A stretch of DNA of 20,164 nt from an uncultured Ruminococcus sp. GTDB lineage: Bacteria > Bacillota > Clostridia > Oscillospirales > Ruminococcaceae. Made by a program: the position numbers and the translations under genes. Under the pieces are notes generated by a model, which was not told the origin of the DNA, did not search any database, and was given only the letters and a program-made list of their open reading frames with translations. Shown piece after piece: positions 8,116 to 15,197 of the stretch. The stretch spans positions 1 to 20,164 of the forward strand of contig CALGTT010000450.1 in NCBI GenBank assembly GCA_937901485.1, read 5' to 3'. How positions within the stretch are numbered: the stretch's first letter is position 1; every line of letters starts with the position of its first letter.

Positions 8116-10398
8116 ATGATGTTATGCAGCAAATGCGGCAAACGGCCTGCAATTGTATTCGTGTCACCTTTCAGCAGCAACGGGAAAAGCGAGGGCTACT
8201 GCCTGAACTGTGCAAAGGAGCTGAATATCCCGCAGGTGTCCGAATACCTGAAAAATGTAGGGATCAACGATGAGGATCTGGAGGAATTCTCCGATCAGAT
8301 GATGGATTTCATGCAGGAGTCGGGCGAGACGGACGAAAACATGGGCAGCATCGGCGCAATGCCGAATTTCCTGCGAAATCTGTTCAGCACTAAGATGCCC
8401 TCCGATGAGATGAACAGTGCATCGGATGCCCCGAAGCCGGAGCGTGAGCCGAAGCAGAAGCATCCGCGCAAGAAAAAGGATGCGGAAAAAGAGCTGAAAT
8501 TCCTGAATAATTACTGCACCAATCTCAGCAAGCGTGCAGAGGAGGGCAAGCTTGACCGTATCATCGGCAGGGATCGTGAGATCGCACGCGTGGTGCAGAT
8601 CCTTTCCCGCCGCCAGAAAAATAACCCCTGTCTCATCGGTGAACCCGGTGTCGGCAAAACTGCCATTGCCGAGGGCATCGCACAGCGCATTGCTTCCGGC
8701 GATGTGCCCTTCCATCTGCGTGACAAGAAGATCTACCTGCTCGATCTGACCGCACTCGTTGCCGGCACACAGTTCCGCGGACAGTTTGAAAGCCGTGTCA
8801 AGGGGCTGATCGCCGAGGTCATCCGTGAGGGGAATGTCATTCTCTTTATCGACGAGGTGCACAATCTCGTGGGCGCAGGCGATTCCGAAGGCTCAATGAA
8901 CGCTGCCAACATCCTGAAACCCGCACTCTCCAGAGGCGAGGTGCAGGTGATCGGTGCGACCACCTTCAAGGAGTACCGCAAGTATATCGAAAAGGACAGC
9001 GCACTGGAACGCCGCTTCCAGCCCGTGACGGTCAAAGAACCGACTGTGGAGGAGACTGCCGAGGTGCTGCTGGGCATCCGTGAATACTATGTCAAGTATC
9101 ATCGCGTGAAGATCAGCGACTACCTGCTGCGCCTGTGCGCGGTGCTGTCCGAACGCTATATCACCGACCGCTTCCTGCCGGATAAGGCGATCGACCTGCT
9201 TGATGAAAGCTGTGCATTCCGCAGCATCCGTGCGACCGAACTGCGTGAGCTGGATGAGCTGACGGTCAAGTATGACGCAGAAAAGGCAAAGCTCACAGCT
9301 CTTGAAGAGCAGGAAGAACCGGATTTTGAGAAGATCGCGGAAATGAAGGCTGCTTGCAGCAGAATGGAAATGCAGCTTGATGAGCTGCGCGAACAGGTGG
9401 AGAAAATCGAGGTGGAGGAATCCGACCTTGCAGCCGTGATCGAGCTGTGGACGGGTATTCCTGCCAACAAGATCGAGGAAACCGAGATCTCCAGAATGAA
9501 GAACCTTGCGGACAGACTCAAAACGAGAGTCATCGGTCAGGAGGAGGCAGTCAATGCGCTGGCAAATGCCATCAAGCGCACCCGCATCCAGCTGAGCAAG
9601 CGCATCCGTCCGGCATCGTTTATTTTCGTAGGCCCGACCGGTGTCGGCAAGACCGAGCTTGTCAAGGTGCTGGCATCGGAGCTGTTTGACGCAGCAGATC
9701 CCCTGATCCGTCTGGATATGACGGAGTTTATGGAGAAGCATTCTGTTGCAAGAATGATCGGTTCTCCCCCCGGCTATGTCGGCTATGATGAAGCCGGACA
9801 GCTCACCGAAAAAGTGCGCAGAAATCCCTATTCTGTGATCCTTTTTGACGAGATTGAAAAGGCGCATCCGGATGTGATGAACATTCTGATGCAGATCCTT
9901 GACGAGGGACAGATTGAGGATGCACAGGGAAGAACGGTCAGCTTTGCACATACGGTCATCTGCATGACCTCCAATGCCGGCTCGACTGACAAGAGCACGG
10001 GCGTGGGCTTCAACCGCACAGCGGAGGAGATCACAAAGGAACGTGCGATGAAGGCACTGCGCGACTTCCTGCGCCCTGAGTTCATCAGCCGTATTGATGA
10101 GGTGATCGTGTTCCGTCCGCTGGATGAGGGCGATTTCGCGAAGATCGCAGGACTGATGATGGAGGAAATGCGTGAACCGCTGGGTGAAAAGGGCATTCAG
10201 TTCAGCTTTGATGAAGCTGCGCTGAAGAAGATCGCTGCGGAAGCATTCGGCAAGCGTTACGGCGCGCGTGATATCCGCAAGATCATCCGCGAAAAGGTCG
10301 AGGATGCCATCGCGCACGAAATGATCGACGAGGGCAGACTGCTCAAGAGCATCACTGTCACAGCTGATGAGGCGGATGTGCGTGTGACTTTTGCATAA
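8116..10398 (+). CDS. ClpE-like AAA+ unfoldase with N-terminal zinc finger
   Basis: A 760-residue Hsp100 ATPase; the start is set by AGGAAGAGGA just upstream. Residues 1-35 form a four-Cys zinc finger (Cys 4, 7, 29, 32) in place of the usual Clp N-domain, as in ClpE. An acidic then Lys-rich linker (50-125) follows. AAA-1 has Walker A GEPGVGKT (175-182), Walker B VILFIDE (241-247) and an Arg pair at 299-300. A coiled-coil middle region spans about 380-435. AAA-2 has Walker A GPTGVGKT (506-513) and Walker B VILFDE (574-579). VGF at 630-632 is positioned like the ClpP-binding loop of ClpC/ClpE, so it probably feeds substrates to ClpP for degradation. All ATPase motifs are intact. No CtsR or CIRCE operator is visible in the 54-nt leader. 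It is the last gene of the operon. Confidence 0.9.
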   Translation: MMLCSKCGKRPAIVFVSPFSSNGKSEGYCLNCAKELNIPQVSEYLKNVGINDEDLEEFSDQMMDFMQESGETDENMGSIGAMPNFLRNLFSTKMPSDEMNSASDAPKPEREPKQKHPRKKKDAEKELKFLNNYCTNLSKRAEEGKLDRIIGRDREIARVVQILSRRQKNNPCLIGEPGVGKTAIAEGIAQRIASGDVPFHLRDKKIYLLDLTALVAGTQFRGQFESRVKGLIAEVIREGNVILFIDEVHNLVGAGDSEGSMNAANILKPALSRGEVQVIGATTFKEYRKYIEKDSALERRFQPVTVKEPTVEETAEVLLGIREYYVKYHRVKISDYLLRLCAVLSERYITDRFLPDKAIDLLDESCAFRSIRATELRELDELTVKYDAEKAKLTALEEQEEPDFEKIAEMKAACSRMEMQLDELREQVEKIEVEESDLAAVIELWTGIPANKIEETEISRMKNLADRLKTRVIGQEEAVNALANAIKRTRIQLSKRIRPASFIFVGPTGVGKTELVKVLASELFDAADPLIRLDMTEFMEKHSVARMIGSPPGYVGYDEAGQLTEKVRRNPYSVILFDEIEKAHPDVMNILMQILDEGQIEDAQGRTVSFAHTVICMTSNAGSTDKSTGVGFNRTAEEITKERAMKALRDFLRPEFISRIDEVIVFRPLDEGDFAKIAGLMMEEMREPLGEKGIQFSFDEAALKKIAAEAFGKRYGARDIRKIIREKVEDAIAHEMIDEGRLLKSITVTADEADVRVTFA

Positions 10399-10413
10399 CC
10401 AAACAGCATAATG

Positions 10414-10439
10414 AAGCGGCGCGGATGCGCCGCTTTTTT
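10414..10439 (+). terminator. Intrinsic terminator after the clpE-like gene
   Basis: AAGCGGCGC (10414-10422) pairs perfectly with GCGCCGCTT (10427-10435) around a GGAT tetraloop, followed by more T residues. It ends the long ecf-truA-clpE operon. Confidence 0.93.
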
Positions 10440-10529
10440 GGAACACTGGACATTACCCCCCACAGTTTATCCCAGAAATCAGCCCCTTTTCACTTCTTAA
10501 AATTTTTTTGGATTTTTTTGAAAAAACCC

Positions 10530-10558
10530 TTGACAAATCGTTTGATATGTGATATAAT
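10530..10558 (+). promoter_or_regulatory. Consensus sigma-A promoter of the tRNA cluster
   Basis: TTGACA (10530-10535) and TATAAT (10553-10558) are separated by exactly 17 nt, a full match to the housekeeping consensus. The A/T tracts at about 10497-10526 directly upstream look like an UP element. The start point would be near 10565, about 27 nt before the first tRNA, fitting strong stable-RNA transcription. Confidence 0.92.
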
Positions 10559-10591
10559 AATACATGTTGTGAAGAACAAACGCGGTCGCAG

Positions 10592-10665
<74 letters not shown>

Positions 10666-10682
10666 TTTGATATATCCGAAGT

Positions 10683-10756
10683 GCGGACGTAGTTTAGTGG
10701 CAGAGCATCAGCTTCCCAAGCTGAGAATGCGGGTTCGATTCCCGTCGTCCGCTCCA
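10683..10756 (+). tRNA. tRNA-Gly(CCC), CCA encoded
   Basis: Acceptor arm GCGGACG pairs with CGTCCGC, anticodon stem TCAGC/GCTGA has loop TTCCCAA giving anticodon CCC, and the T arm is GCGGG/CCCGT. CCA is encoded at 10754-10756. It decodes GGG only. It lies 17 nt after tRNA-Gly(UCC) and differs clearly from it in the arms, so it is not a recent duplicate. Confidence 0.95.
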
Positions 10757-10774
10757 CACAACACAATTATATAT

Positions 10775-10848
10775 GCGCCTTTAACTCAGCTGGATAGAGT
10801 AACTGCCTTCTAAGCAGTAAGCCATTGGTTCGAATCCAATAAGGCGCG
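10775..10848 (+). tRNA. tRNA-Arg(UCU), CCA not encoded
   Basis: Acceptor arm GCGCCTT pairs with AAGGCGC, anticodon stem ACTGC/GCAGT has loop CTTCTAA giving anticodon UCU, and T arm ATTGG/CCAAT. The discriminator is G 10848 and the next bases are TAT, so CCA must be added after transcription. It reads AGA and AGG codons. Confidence 0.95.
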
Positions 10849-10887
10849 TATTTGCTTACAAATCGGAGATATTCTCCGCATAGATAT

Positions 10888-10962
10888 GGTGGGTATAGCT
10901 TAGTCGGTTAAAGCGTCGGATTGTGGTCCCGAAGACCAAGGGTTCGATTCCCTTTACCCACC
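10888..10962 (+). tRNA. tRNA-His(GUG), CCA not encoded
   Basis: Acceptor arm GTGGGTA (10889-10895) pairs with TACCCAC (10955-10961). G 10888 is the His-specific G-1 facing discriminator C 10962. The anticodon loop TTGTGGT gives GUG. The anticodon stem closes with an A-C mismatch next to the loop, common in bacterial tRNA-His. The next bases are CT, so CCA is not encoded. Confidence 0.94.
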
Positions 10963-10965
10963 CTC

Positions 10966-11000
10966 AAAAATCCTTATTCCTGGCAATAAGGATTTTTCTT
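10966..11000 (+). terminator. Intrinsic terminator of the tRNA cluster
   Basis: AAAAATCCTTATT (10966-10978) pairs perfectly over 13 bp with AATAAGGATTTTT (10985-10997) around a 6-nt loop. The stem itself supplies the T-run. It starts 4 nt after tRNA-His. Confidence 0.88.
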
Positions 11001-11010
11001 TTGGGCAAAA

Positions 11011-11050
11011 TAAAAAAATGAGGAATCCTTTGGCGCGGGATTCCTCATTT
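11011..11050 (-). terminator. Intrinsic terminator of degV
   Basis: Read on the minus strand, AAATGAGGAATCC pairs perfectly with GGATTCCTCATTT (11038-11050 with 11016-11028) around a 9-nt loop and runs into T residues (complement of the A-run 11012-11018). It ends transcription of degV 40-80 nt past its stop. Confidence 0.87.
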
Positions 11051-11089
11051 GCGATTTTGTGCGATTGTGAATTCGGTTTGCGGATGGGA

Positions 11090-11953
11090 TTATGCTCTTG
11101 CTGTACCCATGTAAAAGAGTGCGATGGTGCCGGGGCCTGCGTGCGCACCGATCACAGGGCCGATTTCACCGATGGTTACGGCGGAAACACCATGCTCTTT
11201 TTGCAGAACATCCTTCAGGAATTCCGCGTCCTCCATGGCGTCGGCTTGTGCGATAAAGACAGGCTCCTTCGGATTTCCGTTATCTTCTTTGAAATGGGCA
11301 GCGAGTGTGAGGAGGGAATTTTTTCTGCCGCGGACTTTCGCGTGTGCAGTAAGCTTTCCCTCGTTTGTGACATACATAATGGGCTTGATGCCGAGGAGTG
11401 TGCCTGCCATTGCAGAAAGGCTGCCGACTCTACCGCCGCGGCGCAGAAACATCAGATCATCGACTGTAAACCAGTGGATGGTATGAAGCCGCTGGTTGGT
11501 GACATATTCGGCGAGTTCTTCGAGTGACATTCCGGCTTCGCGTTTTTCTGCGGCATAATATACGAGGAGTCCTTCGCCCATGCAGGCGGAAAGGGAGTCG
11601 ATGATGATAATTTTCCGATCGGGATATTCTTCTCTGAGTTCTTCTGCCGCAATCTGACCGGTTGCGTGCATACAGCTCAGCGCAGAAGAGAGGGAGATAT
11701 AGAGGATATCCTTGCCCTGCTGAAGAATTTTGGTAAAGACATCGCGGAACAGCGAAAGGTTTGCGGCAGAAGTACAGGCGACTTGTCCATCGCGCAAAGC
11801 CTGATAGAAATCGGCGCCGCGGAGTGCACAGGGCAGAGCGGGGGCATCCTTCATAAATACGTTAAGCGGTACCGCCGGTATGCCGAGACGCTCCAGCATT
11901 TCGGGTGCGAGATCACAGGCGGTGTCGGTGACGATCACATAACTTTGTTCCAT
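11090..11953 (-). CDS. DegV-family fatty-acid-binding protein
   Basis: A 287-residue protein. The start at 11953 is chosen because AAAGGAGA lies 7 nt upstream; an in-frame ATG at 11977 would put that site inside the gene. Family marks are the N-terminal VIVTDTACDL, the SLSSALSCMHATGQIA stretch that lines the lipid pocket, DDLMFLRRGGRVG, and the C-terminal IGPVIGAHAGPGTIALFYMG. DegV proteins bind a fatty acid; the FakB members hand exogenous fatty acids to the FakA kinase for phospholipid synthesis. No fakA is nearby, so a FakB role is inferred only. It is monocistronic, with its own promoter (11995-12023) and terminator. Confidence 0.92.
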   Translation of the reverse strand: MEQSYVIVTDTACDLAPEMLERLGIPAVPLNVFMKDAPALPCALRGADFYQALRDGQVACTSAANLSLFRDVFTKILQQGKDILYISLSSALSCMHATGQIAAEELREEYPDRKIIIIDSLSACMGEGLLVYYAAEKREAGMSLEELAEYVTNQRLHTIHWFTVDDLMFLRRGGRVGSLSAMAGTLLGIKPIMYVTNEGKLTAHAKVRGRKNSLLTLAAHFKEDNGNPKEPVFIAQADAMEDAEFLKDVLQKEHGVSAVTIGEIGPVIGAHAGPGTIALFYMGTARA

Positions 11954-11994
11954 AATGATTCTCCTTTGGGGATTCATAATCTGTTGATAAGACT

Positions 11995-12023
11995 ATTATA
12001 CAGCAATTGTGCAGTGTTGTCAC
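11995..12023 (-). promoter_or_regulatory. Promoter of degV
   Basis: On the minus strand, GTGACA (12018-12023) and TATAAT (11995-12000) are 17 nt apart, a one-mismatch -35 and a perfect -10. The start point would be near 11988, giving a leader of about 35 nt. Confidence 0.75.
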
Positions 12024-12063
12024 GATACTCTTTAAAATGCATCGGAAACCAAGGGTAGAGGTG

Positions 12064-12105
12064 CGGTAGAGTGCCGAAAAAAGGGACTCTACCGGCGGGA
12101 GAGTC
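12064..12105. promoter_or_regulatory. Overlapping inverted repeats between divergent promoters
   Basis: CGGTAGAGT (12064-12072) is an exact inverted partner of ACTCTACCG (12086-12094). The same middle arm can pair with GGGAGAGTC (12097-12105), so two alternative hairpins share one arm. The block sits between the degV promoter and the regulator promoter and may be an operator. Whether it acts as DNA or RNA is unknown. Confidence 0.4.
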
Positions 12106-12121
12106 TGTGATTATTTCGTAC

Positions 12122-12150
12122 TTGCATTCTTTGGGAATCTGTGTTATAAT
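12122..12150 (+). promoter_or_regulatory. Promoter of the XRE regulator gene
   Basis: TTGCAT (12122-12127) and TATAAT (12145-12150) are 17 nt apart. The start point would be near 12157, leaving a short leader of about 24 nt before TTG 12181. Confidence 0.75.
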
Positions 12151-12180
12151 AGAAGAAAGAACCGGAAAGGCGGGAATGAT

Positions 12181-12870
12181 TTGGAAGAAATTAAGAAAAC
12201 AGTTGCGGAAAATCTGACCGCACTTCGAAAAGAACATCATTATACACAGCTTCAGCTTGCAGAATTGCTGCATTATTCAGATAAGGCTGTGTCGAAATGG
12301 GAGCGCGGAGAATCGCTGCCGGACTTGGTGGTATTAAAACAGATTGCGGATTTATATCATGTAACACTGGATGATCTGGTGACGAACGCAGAAGAACGAA
12401 GACAGCGTGCGGAAGCTGCAGCGGCGGCTTCTTTGCAGCGTGCACAGACAGCGGCTCCGGAATCGGAGGATGCCGCGTCAGGAAAACCGCGGCTGCGGAC
12501 GCGCGTGATTGTAACCGCATTATCCGGACTGCTGGTATGGCTGATCGCGACGATTGCATTTGTGACGCTGGATATATTCGCACCGGATGTTGTCATTTCG
12601 CCGTATATGTTTTTGTATGCATTGCCGCTGACGACGATTGTGATATTGGTATTCAATTCAATCTGGTTCAACCGCCGTACCAATTATGTGATTATATCGG
12701 TATTGATGTGGCTGGTGCTGCTGACGATATATTTATCATTCCTGAAATATAATATCTGGAAGATTTTCTGGATCGGAATTCCGGCACAGGTTATTATTTT
12801 TCTCTGGTCACGCCTCAAACCGTCCCGCCCGAAGGCACCTATCTCAACAAATCACGCAGACATGAGCTGA
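12181..12870 (+). CDS. XRE-family regulator with C-terminal membrane domain
   Basis: A 229-residue protein starting at TTG 12181; AAAGG is 10 nt upstream. The ATG at 12177 is in another frame. Residues about 8-66 form a Cro/C1-type helix-turn-helix, with YTQLQLAELLHYSDKAVSKWERGESLPDL split over the HTH helices, typical of the HTH_3 family. An Ala-rich linker (67-105) leads to four membrane helices (about 109-131, 141-161, 168-188, 194-209). Membrane-anchored XRE regulators of this layout are common in Firmicutes, and their signals are mostly unknown. It may act on the divergent degV promoter or on its own, given the inverted repeats between them. The last codons lie in a terminator hairpin shared with the convergent flippase gene. 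Confidence 0.85.
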   Translation: MEEIKKTVAENLTALRKEHHYTQLQLAELLHYSDKAVSKWERGESLPDLVVLKQIADLYHVTLDDLVTNAEERRQRAEAAAAASLQRAQTAAPESEDAASGKPRLRTRVIVTALSGLLVWLIATIAFVTLDIFAPDVVISPYMFLYALPLTTIVILVFNSIWFNRRTNYVIISVLMWLVLLTIYLSFLKYNIWKIFWIGIPAQVIIFLWSRLKPSRPKAPISTNHADMS

Positions 12871-12893
12871 AACGCTCATGCCTGCGCTTTTTT
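12855..12893 (+). terminator. Terminator embedded in the ends of two convergent genes
   Basis: CGCAG (12855-12859) plus CATGAGC (12861-12867) pair with GCTCATG (12874-12880) plus CTGCG (12882-12886), with one A-C mismatch and a 6-nt loop, followed by a T-run. The upstream arm is the last codons of the regulator gene. The downstream arm contains the stop codon of the flippase on the other strand. Confidence 0.85.
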
Positions 12894-14480
12894 ATGCTGA
12901 GTGGGAGAGAAAGAACGGGGTGTGTGGAGACACCACATGGAAAGAAGATAGATGCCGCCGCCGAGGATCACGGAAAGGAGGAGTGCAATCGGCTGGGCGA
13001 TTTTATGGAGGAGGAGGGGATAGCCCGAAGCCGCGCCGACTGCACAGAGTGCGCCCGATATCAGGGGATTGGCGGAGATCCGGAGAAGATGCGGTTCGAC
13101 AGCAGTTTTCTTGCGGAATACGAATGCCGCGCATATCAGAATCACGAGATAACAAAGGAGGGTGGAGTATGCCATGCCCATCAGTCCGATTTTTGGAATC
13201 AGGATAAGATTCGCCGTAAGCTTGACAGCAACACCGGCGAGTGTGATGCGTGCGGAATCGGGCGCGGAATCGGCAGCCTGAAGCATACTCATCAATGGGA
13301 TACTGAGCGCGAGCGGAATGACCGCCAGCCCCAGCAGCATAAGCGGTGGTGCCGCGGCAGAAATTTCATCCGGTCTTGTCGGGAACAGCATCATAAGTAT
13401 TGGCTGAGAGAGCGCGAATATGCCAAGTCCGGCAGGAACGGAAAGGAATGCAGCCGCCTGAAGTGCGGATGCGGCGTGACGGGACATGGCGTTTGTGTCC
13501 TTTGCGGTAAAGCTTGCGGCGAATGCAGGCAGCACACCTTTTCCGAGCATATTGGAGAGAGAGGGGATGAGGTGAAAGATCGTAACGGACATCCCTGCGT
13601 ATGCACCATATAAAAAGTTGGCGGCTTTTTCGGGGGAACGGAATGCGGAAAACTGCTGGGGATTTTTGAGAATCATCTGTTCCAAGCCGCGCATTCCGGT
13701 GACAAGATCTGCGATAGAGGTGAGATTTGTCACGAGTGCCGCGGCAGAAATCGGGATCAGGAGCTTTCGGAGTGTGCGAAGAAGCGCGTTTGCATCGGTG
13801 CGTGGTAATGTATGATGAAGCGGACGGGGGATTGGACGGAACAGGAGCAGCAGTGTCCCGACGGCAGTCGAAATCGTCACACCGAGAATTGCGGCGGCGG
13901 CAGAAGCCTGTGCCGGGGGAATATCGCTTAGAAACGGTAGATTGGGATGGTCGAGCACAAAGCGGCAGAGGAACAGTCCGAAAAGGAGTCTTGCGGCACT
14001 TTCCATAGCCTGAGAAACGGCGGTCGGGCGCATATCCTGTCTCCCTTCCCAGACGCCGCGCAGTACCGCATTCATACAGCAGAAGAAGATTGCCGGCGCA
14101 AAGCATCGGACAGCAGGCTGCGCACCGGGATTTCCGAGAAAATAGGTGCAGAGGGGTTTCGAGAAATAAAAGAGAAGTATGCTTCCGAGGAGACCGATTC
14201 CCGCAAAGAGCCCAAGACTCCTGCGGTAGAGTACCCAGGCGCGGCGGTCATCGTTTTGTGCAAGAAGCTTTGCGGTCAGTGTGGCGACAGCAGTATTGAT
14301 ACCGGTGACAGAGAGCGAGAACACGGGAAGAAATAGCCCGTAAGCACTCGAAAAATATCCCATTCCTTCGCCGCCGAGCATTGCGGTCAGGGGGATGCGG
14401 AAAATTGCCCCCAGTATTTTGGCGATGACAGCGGATGCCATCAGCAGCAGCGAGCCGCCCAGTACAGATTGTCGTTTCAA
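12876..14480 (-). CDS. SpoVB/YabM-type MOP-superfamily flippase
   Basis: A 534-residue, very hydrophobic protein with about 14 predicted membrane segments. It starts at TTG 14480 behind a strong GAGGGAGG site. The N-terminus (GGSLLLMASAVIAKILGAIFRIPLTAMLGGEGMG, broken across helix 1) matches the MurJ/SpoVB/PST group that moves lipid-linked sugars across the membrane. Possible substrates are the peptidoglycan precursor lipid II or an oligosaccharide lipid. Nearby mazG, hup and rqcP suggest descent from the yabM-yabN-yabO group of Bacillus, so a YabM-like role is inferred. Here the gene is inverted relative to mazG. Transport class is confident; the substrate is not. Confidence 0.87.
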   Translation of the reverse strand: MKRQSVLGGSLLLMASAVIAKILGAIFRIPLTAMLGGEGMGYFSSAYGLFLPVFSLSVTGINTAVATLTAKLLAQNDDRRAWVLYRRSLGLFAGIGLLGSILLFYFSKPLCTYFLGNPGAQPAVRCFAPAIFFCCMNAVLRGVWEGRQDMRPTAVSQAMESAARLLFGLFLCRFVLDHPNLPFLSDIPPAQASAAAAILGVTISTAVGTLLLLFRPIPRPLHHTLPRTDANALLRTLRKLLIPISAAALVTNLTSIADLVTGMRGLEQMILKNPQQFSAFRSPEKAANFLYGAYAGMSVTIFHLIPSLSNMLGKGVLPAFAASFTAKDTNAMSRHAASALQAAAFLSVPAGLGIFALSQPILMMLFPTRPDEISAAAPPLMLLGLAVIPLALSIPLMSMLQAADSAPDSARITLAGVAVKLTANLILIPKIGLMGMAYSTLLCYLVILICAAFVFRKKTAVEPHLLRISANPLISGALCAVGAASGYPLLLHKIAQPIALLLSVILGGGIYLLSMWCLHTPRSFSPTQHKKAQA

Positions 14481-14552
14481 ACGGTTCCAGCCTCCCTCGA
14501 ATCATAAAAAACAGGTGAAAAAGAAAAAACATGGCGAATACTCAAAAATATG

Positions 14553-14581
14553 TTGCAAATTCGGAAATTATGTGTTATAAT
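14553..14581 (+). promoter_or_regulatory. Promoter of the unknown gene-trpS operon
   Basis: TTGCAA (14553-14558) and TATAAT (14576-14581) are 17 nt apart. The start point would be near 14588, which is also the first base of a hairpin. Confidence 0.8.
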
Positions 14582-14587
14582 GTTTGA

Positions 14588-14619
14588 GTCCGAGCGCTGC
14601 CGTATCGGCTTCGGCGGAC
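14588..14619 (+). promoter_or_regulatory. Hairpin at the predicted 5' end of the unknown gene-trpS mRNA
   Basis: GTCCG (14588-14592) pairs with CGGAC (14615-14619), enclosing a small GCCG-TAT-CGGC stem-loop (14599-14609). No T-run follows and no T-box consensus is seen. It probably caps and stabilises the transcript, but that is inference. Confidence 0.4.
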
Positions 14620-14661
14620 ATATGTACATAATTTCTAGATATGGAAAGGAAGATACTATCA

Positions 14662-15180
14662 ATGGCAAATTCAGCACCGATCAGCCGTGCACCGGTTGCG
14701 AAAAATTATCTTGTAACCAGAAATCAGGCAATCCGTATTTCTCCCTCGAATTTCACACAGTTTATGACGAAGAACACCGTATATGGTGTCATCGTGGATA
14801 TGCCGATGGCGGCGAATTTTATTACAACAATGGCTTGCTATGTCAATGGCGCAGCCAATCTCTATTTCAGCAACGGCGGTGATTTTTCCGGCGCTGCACA
14901 GTATTATCCGGGCGTTGTCCAGGCTGCGCGGGTTCTCGTATCGAATGCAGTAAGCTATCTGGAGGATGCAGAAAAAACAACCTCCTATCCGCTGCCTGCG
15001 GGACGAACCCATTTTGTCTATATCCTGACCACCGGCGGTACCTATCGACTGGCTCTGAATGCAACCGCGGCAAATCAGGATCCGAAGCAGCGTCTGCTGA
15101 TCAATCTCTATCAGCGTGTGATGAATGAGCTTCATCAGGCACAGATGAAGGATAAGGCAGCCGACGCAAAGAACGGTTGA
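14662..15180 (+). CDS. Protein of unknown function upstream of trpS
   Basis: A 172-residue protein I do not recognise. The start at 14662 is chosen because AGGAAG lies 9 nt upstream; an in-frame ATG at 14641 has no ribosome site. No signal peptide or clear membrane helix is present. The middle is rich in small and aromatic residues and reads like mixed alpha/beta (VYGVIVDMPMAANFITTMAC, ANLYFSNGGDFSGA, THFVYILTTGGTYRLAL). The C-terminus is a charged helix ending in KDKAADAKNG. The repeated short beta-turns (NGG, TGG) suggest a compact cytoplasmic domain, possibly a roadblock-like or nucleotide-free sensor fold, but this is a guess. It has its own promoter and trpS follows after 17 nt, so the two are co-transcribed. 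Confidence 0.75.
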   Translation: MANSAPISRAPVAKNYLVTRNQAIRISPSNFTQFMTKNTVYGVIVDMPMAANFITTMACYVNGAANLYFSNGGDFSGAAQYYPGVVQAARVLVSNAVSYLEDAEKTTSYPLPAGRTHFVYILTTGGTYRLALNATAANQDPKQRLLINLYQRVMNELHQAQMKDKAADAKNG

Positions 15181-15197
15181 CCGAAAGGAACAAAAGC

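Noticed and set aside
8893..10446. Long open frame of 517 codons on the minus strand, antisense to the clpE-like gene
   Set aside because: Its product is His/Leu/Cys-rich without motifs, and the plus strand carries intact AAA+ motifs and a ribosome site. It is a shadow of codon bias. The same holds for minus-strand frames at 4220-5047, 5248-6099 and 1285-2016.
11090..11977. Longer degV start at 11977
   Set aside because: AAAGGAGA lies between 11977 and the ATG at 11953 with good spacing to the latter, and family N-termini begin near VIVTDTACDL.
12894..13613. Plus-strand open frame of 239 codons opposite the flippase gene
   Set aside because: Gly/Arg/Cys-rich composition with no family features. 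The minus strand encodes a consistent multi-helix flippase with a strong ribosome site.
14588..14661. T-box or tryptophan leader controlling trpS
   Set aside because: The leader is too short and lacks a T-box consensus, a specifier loop and a terminator/antiterminator pair. The only fold is a small hairpin.
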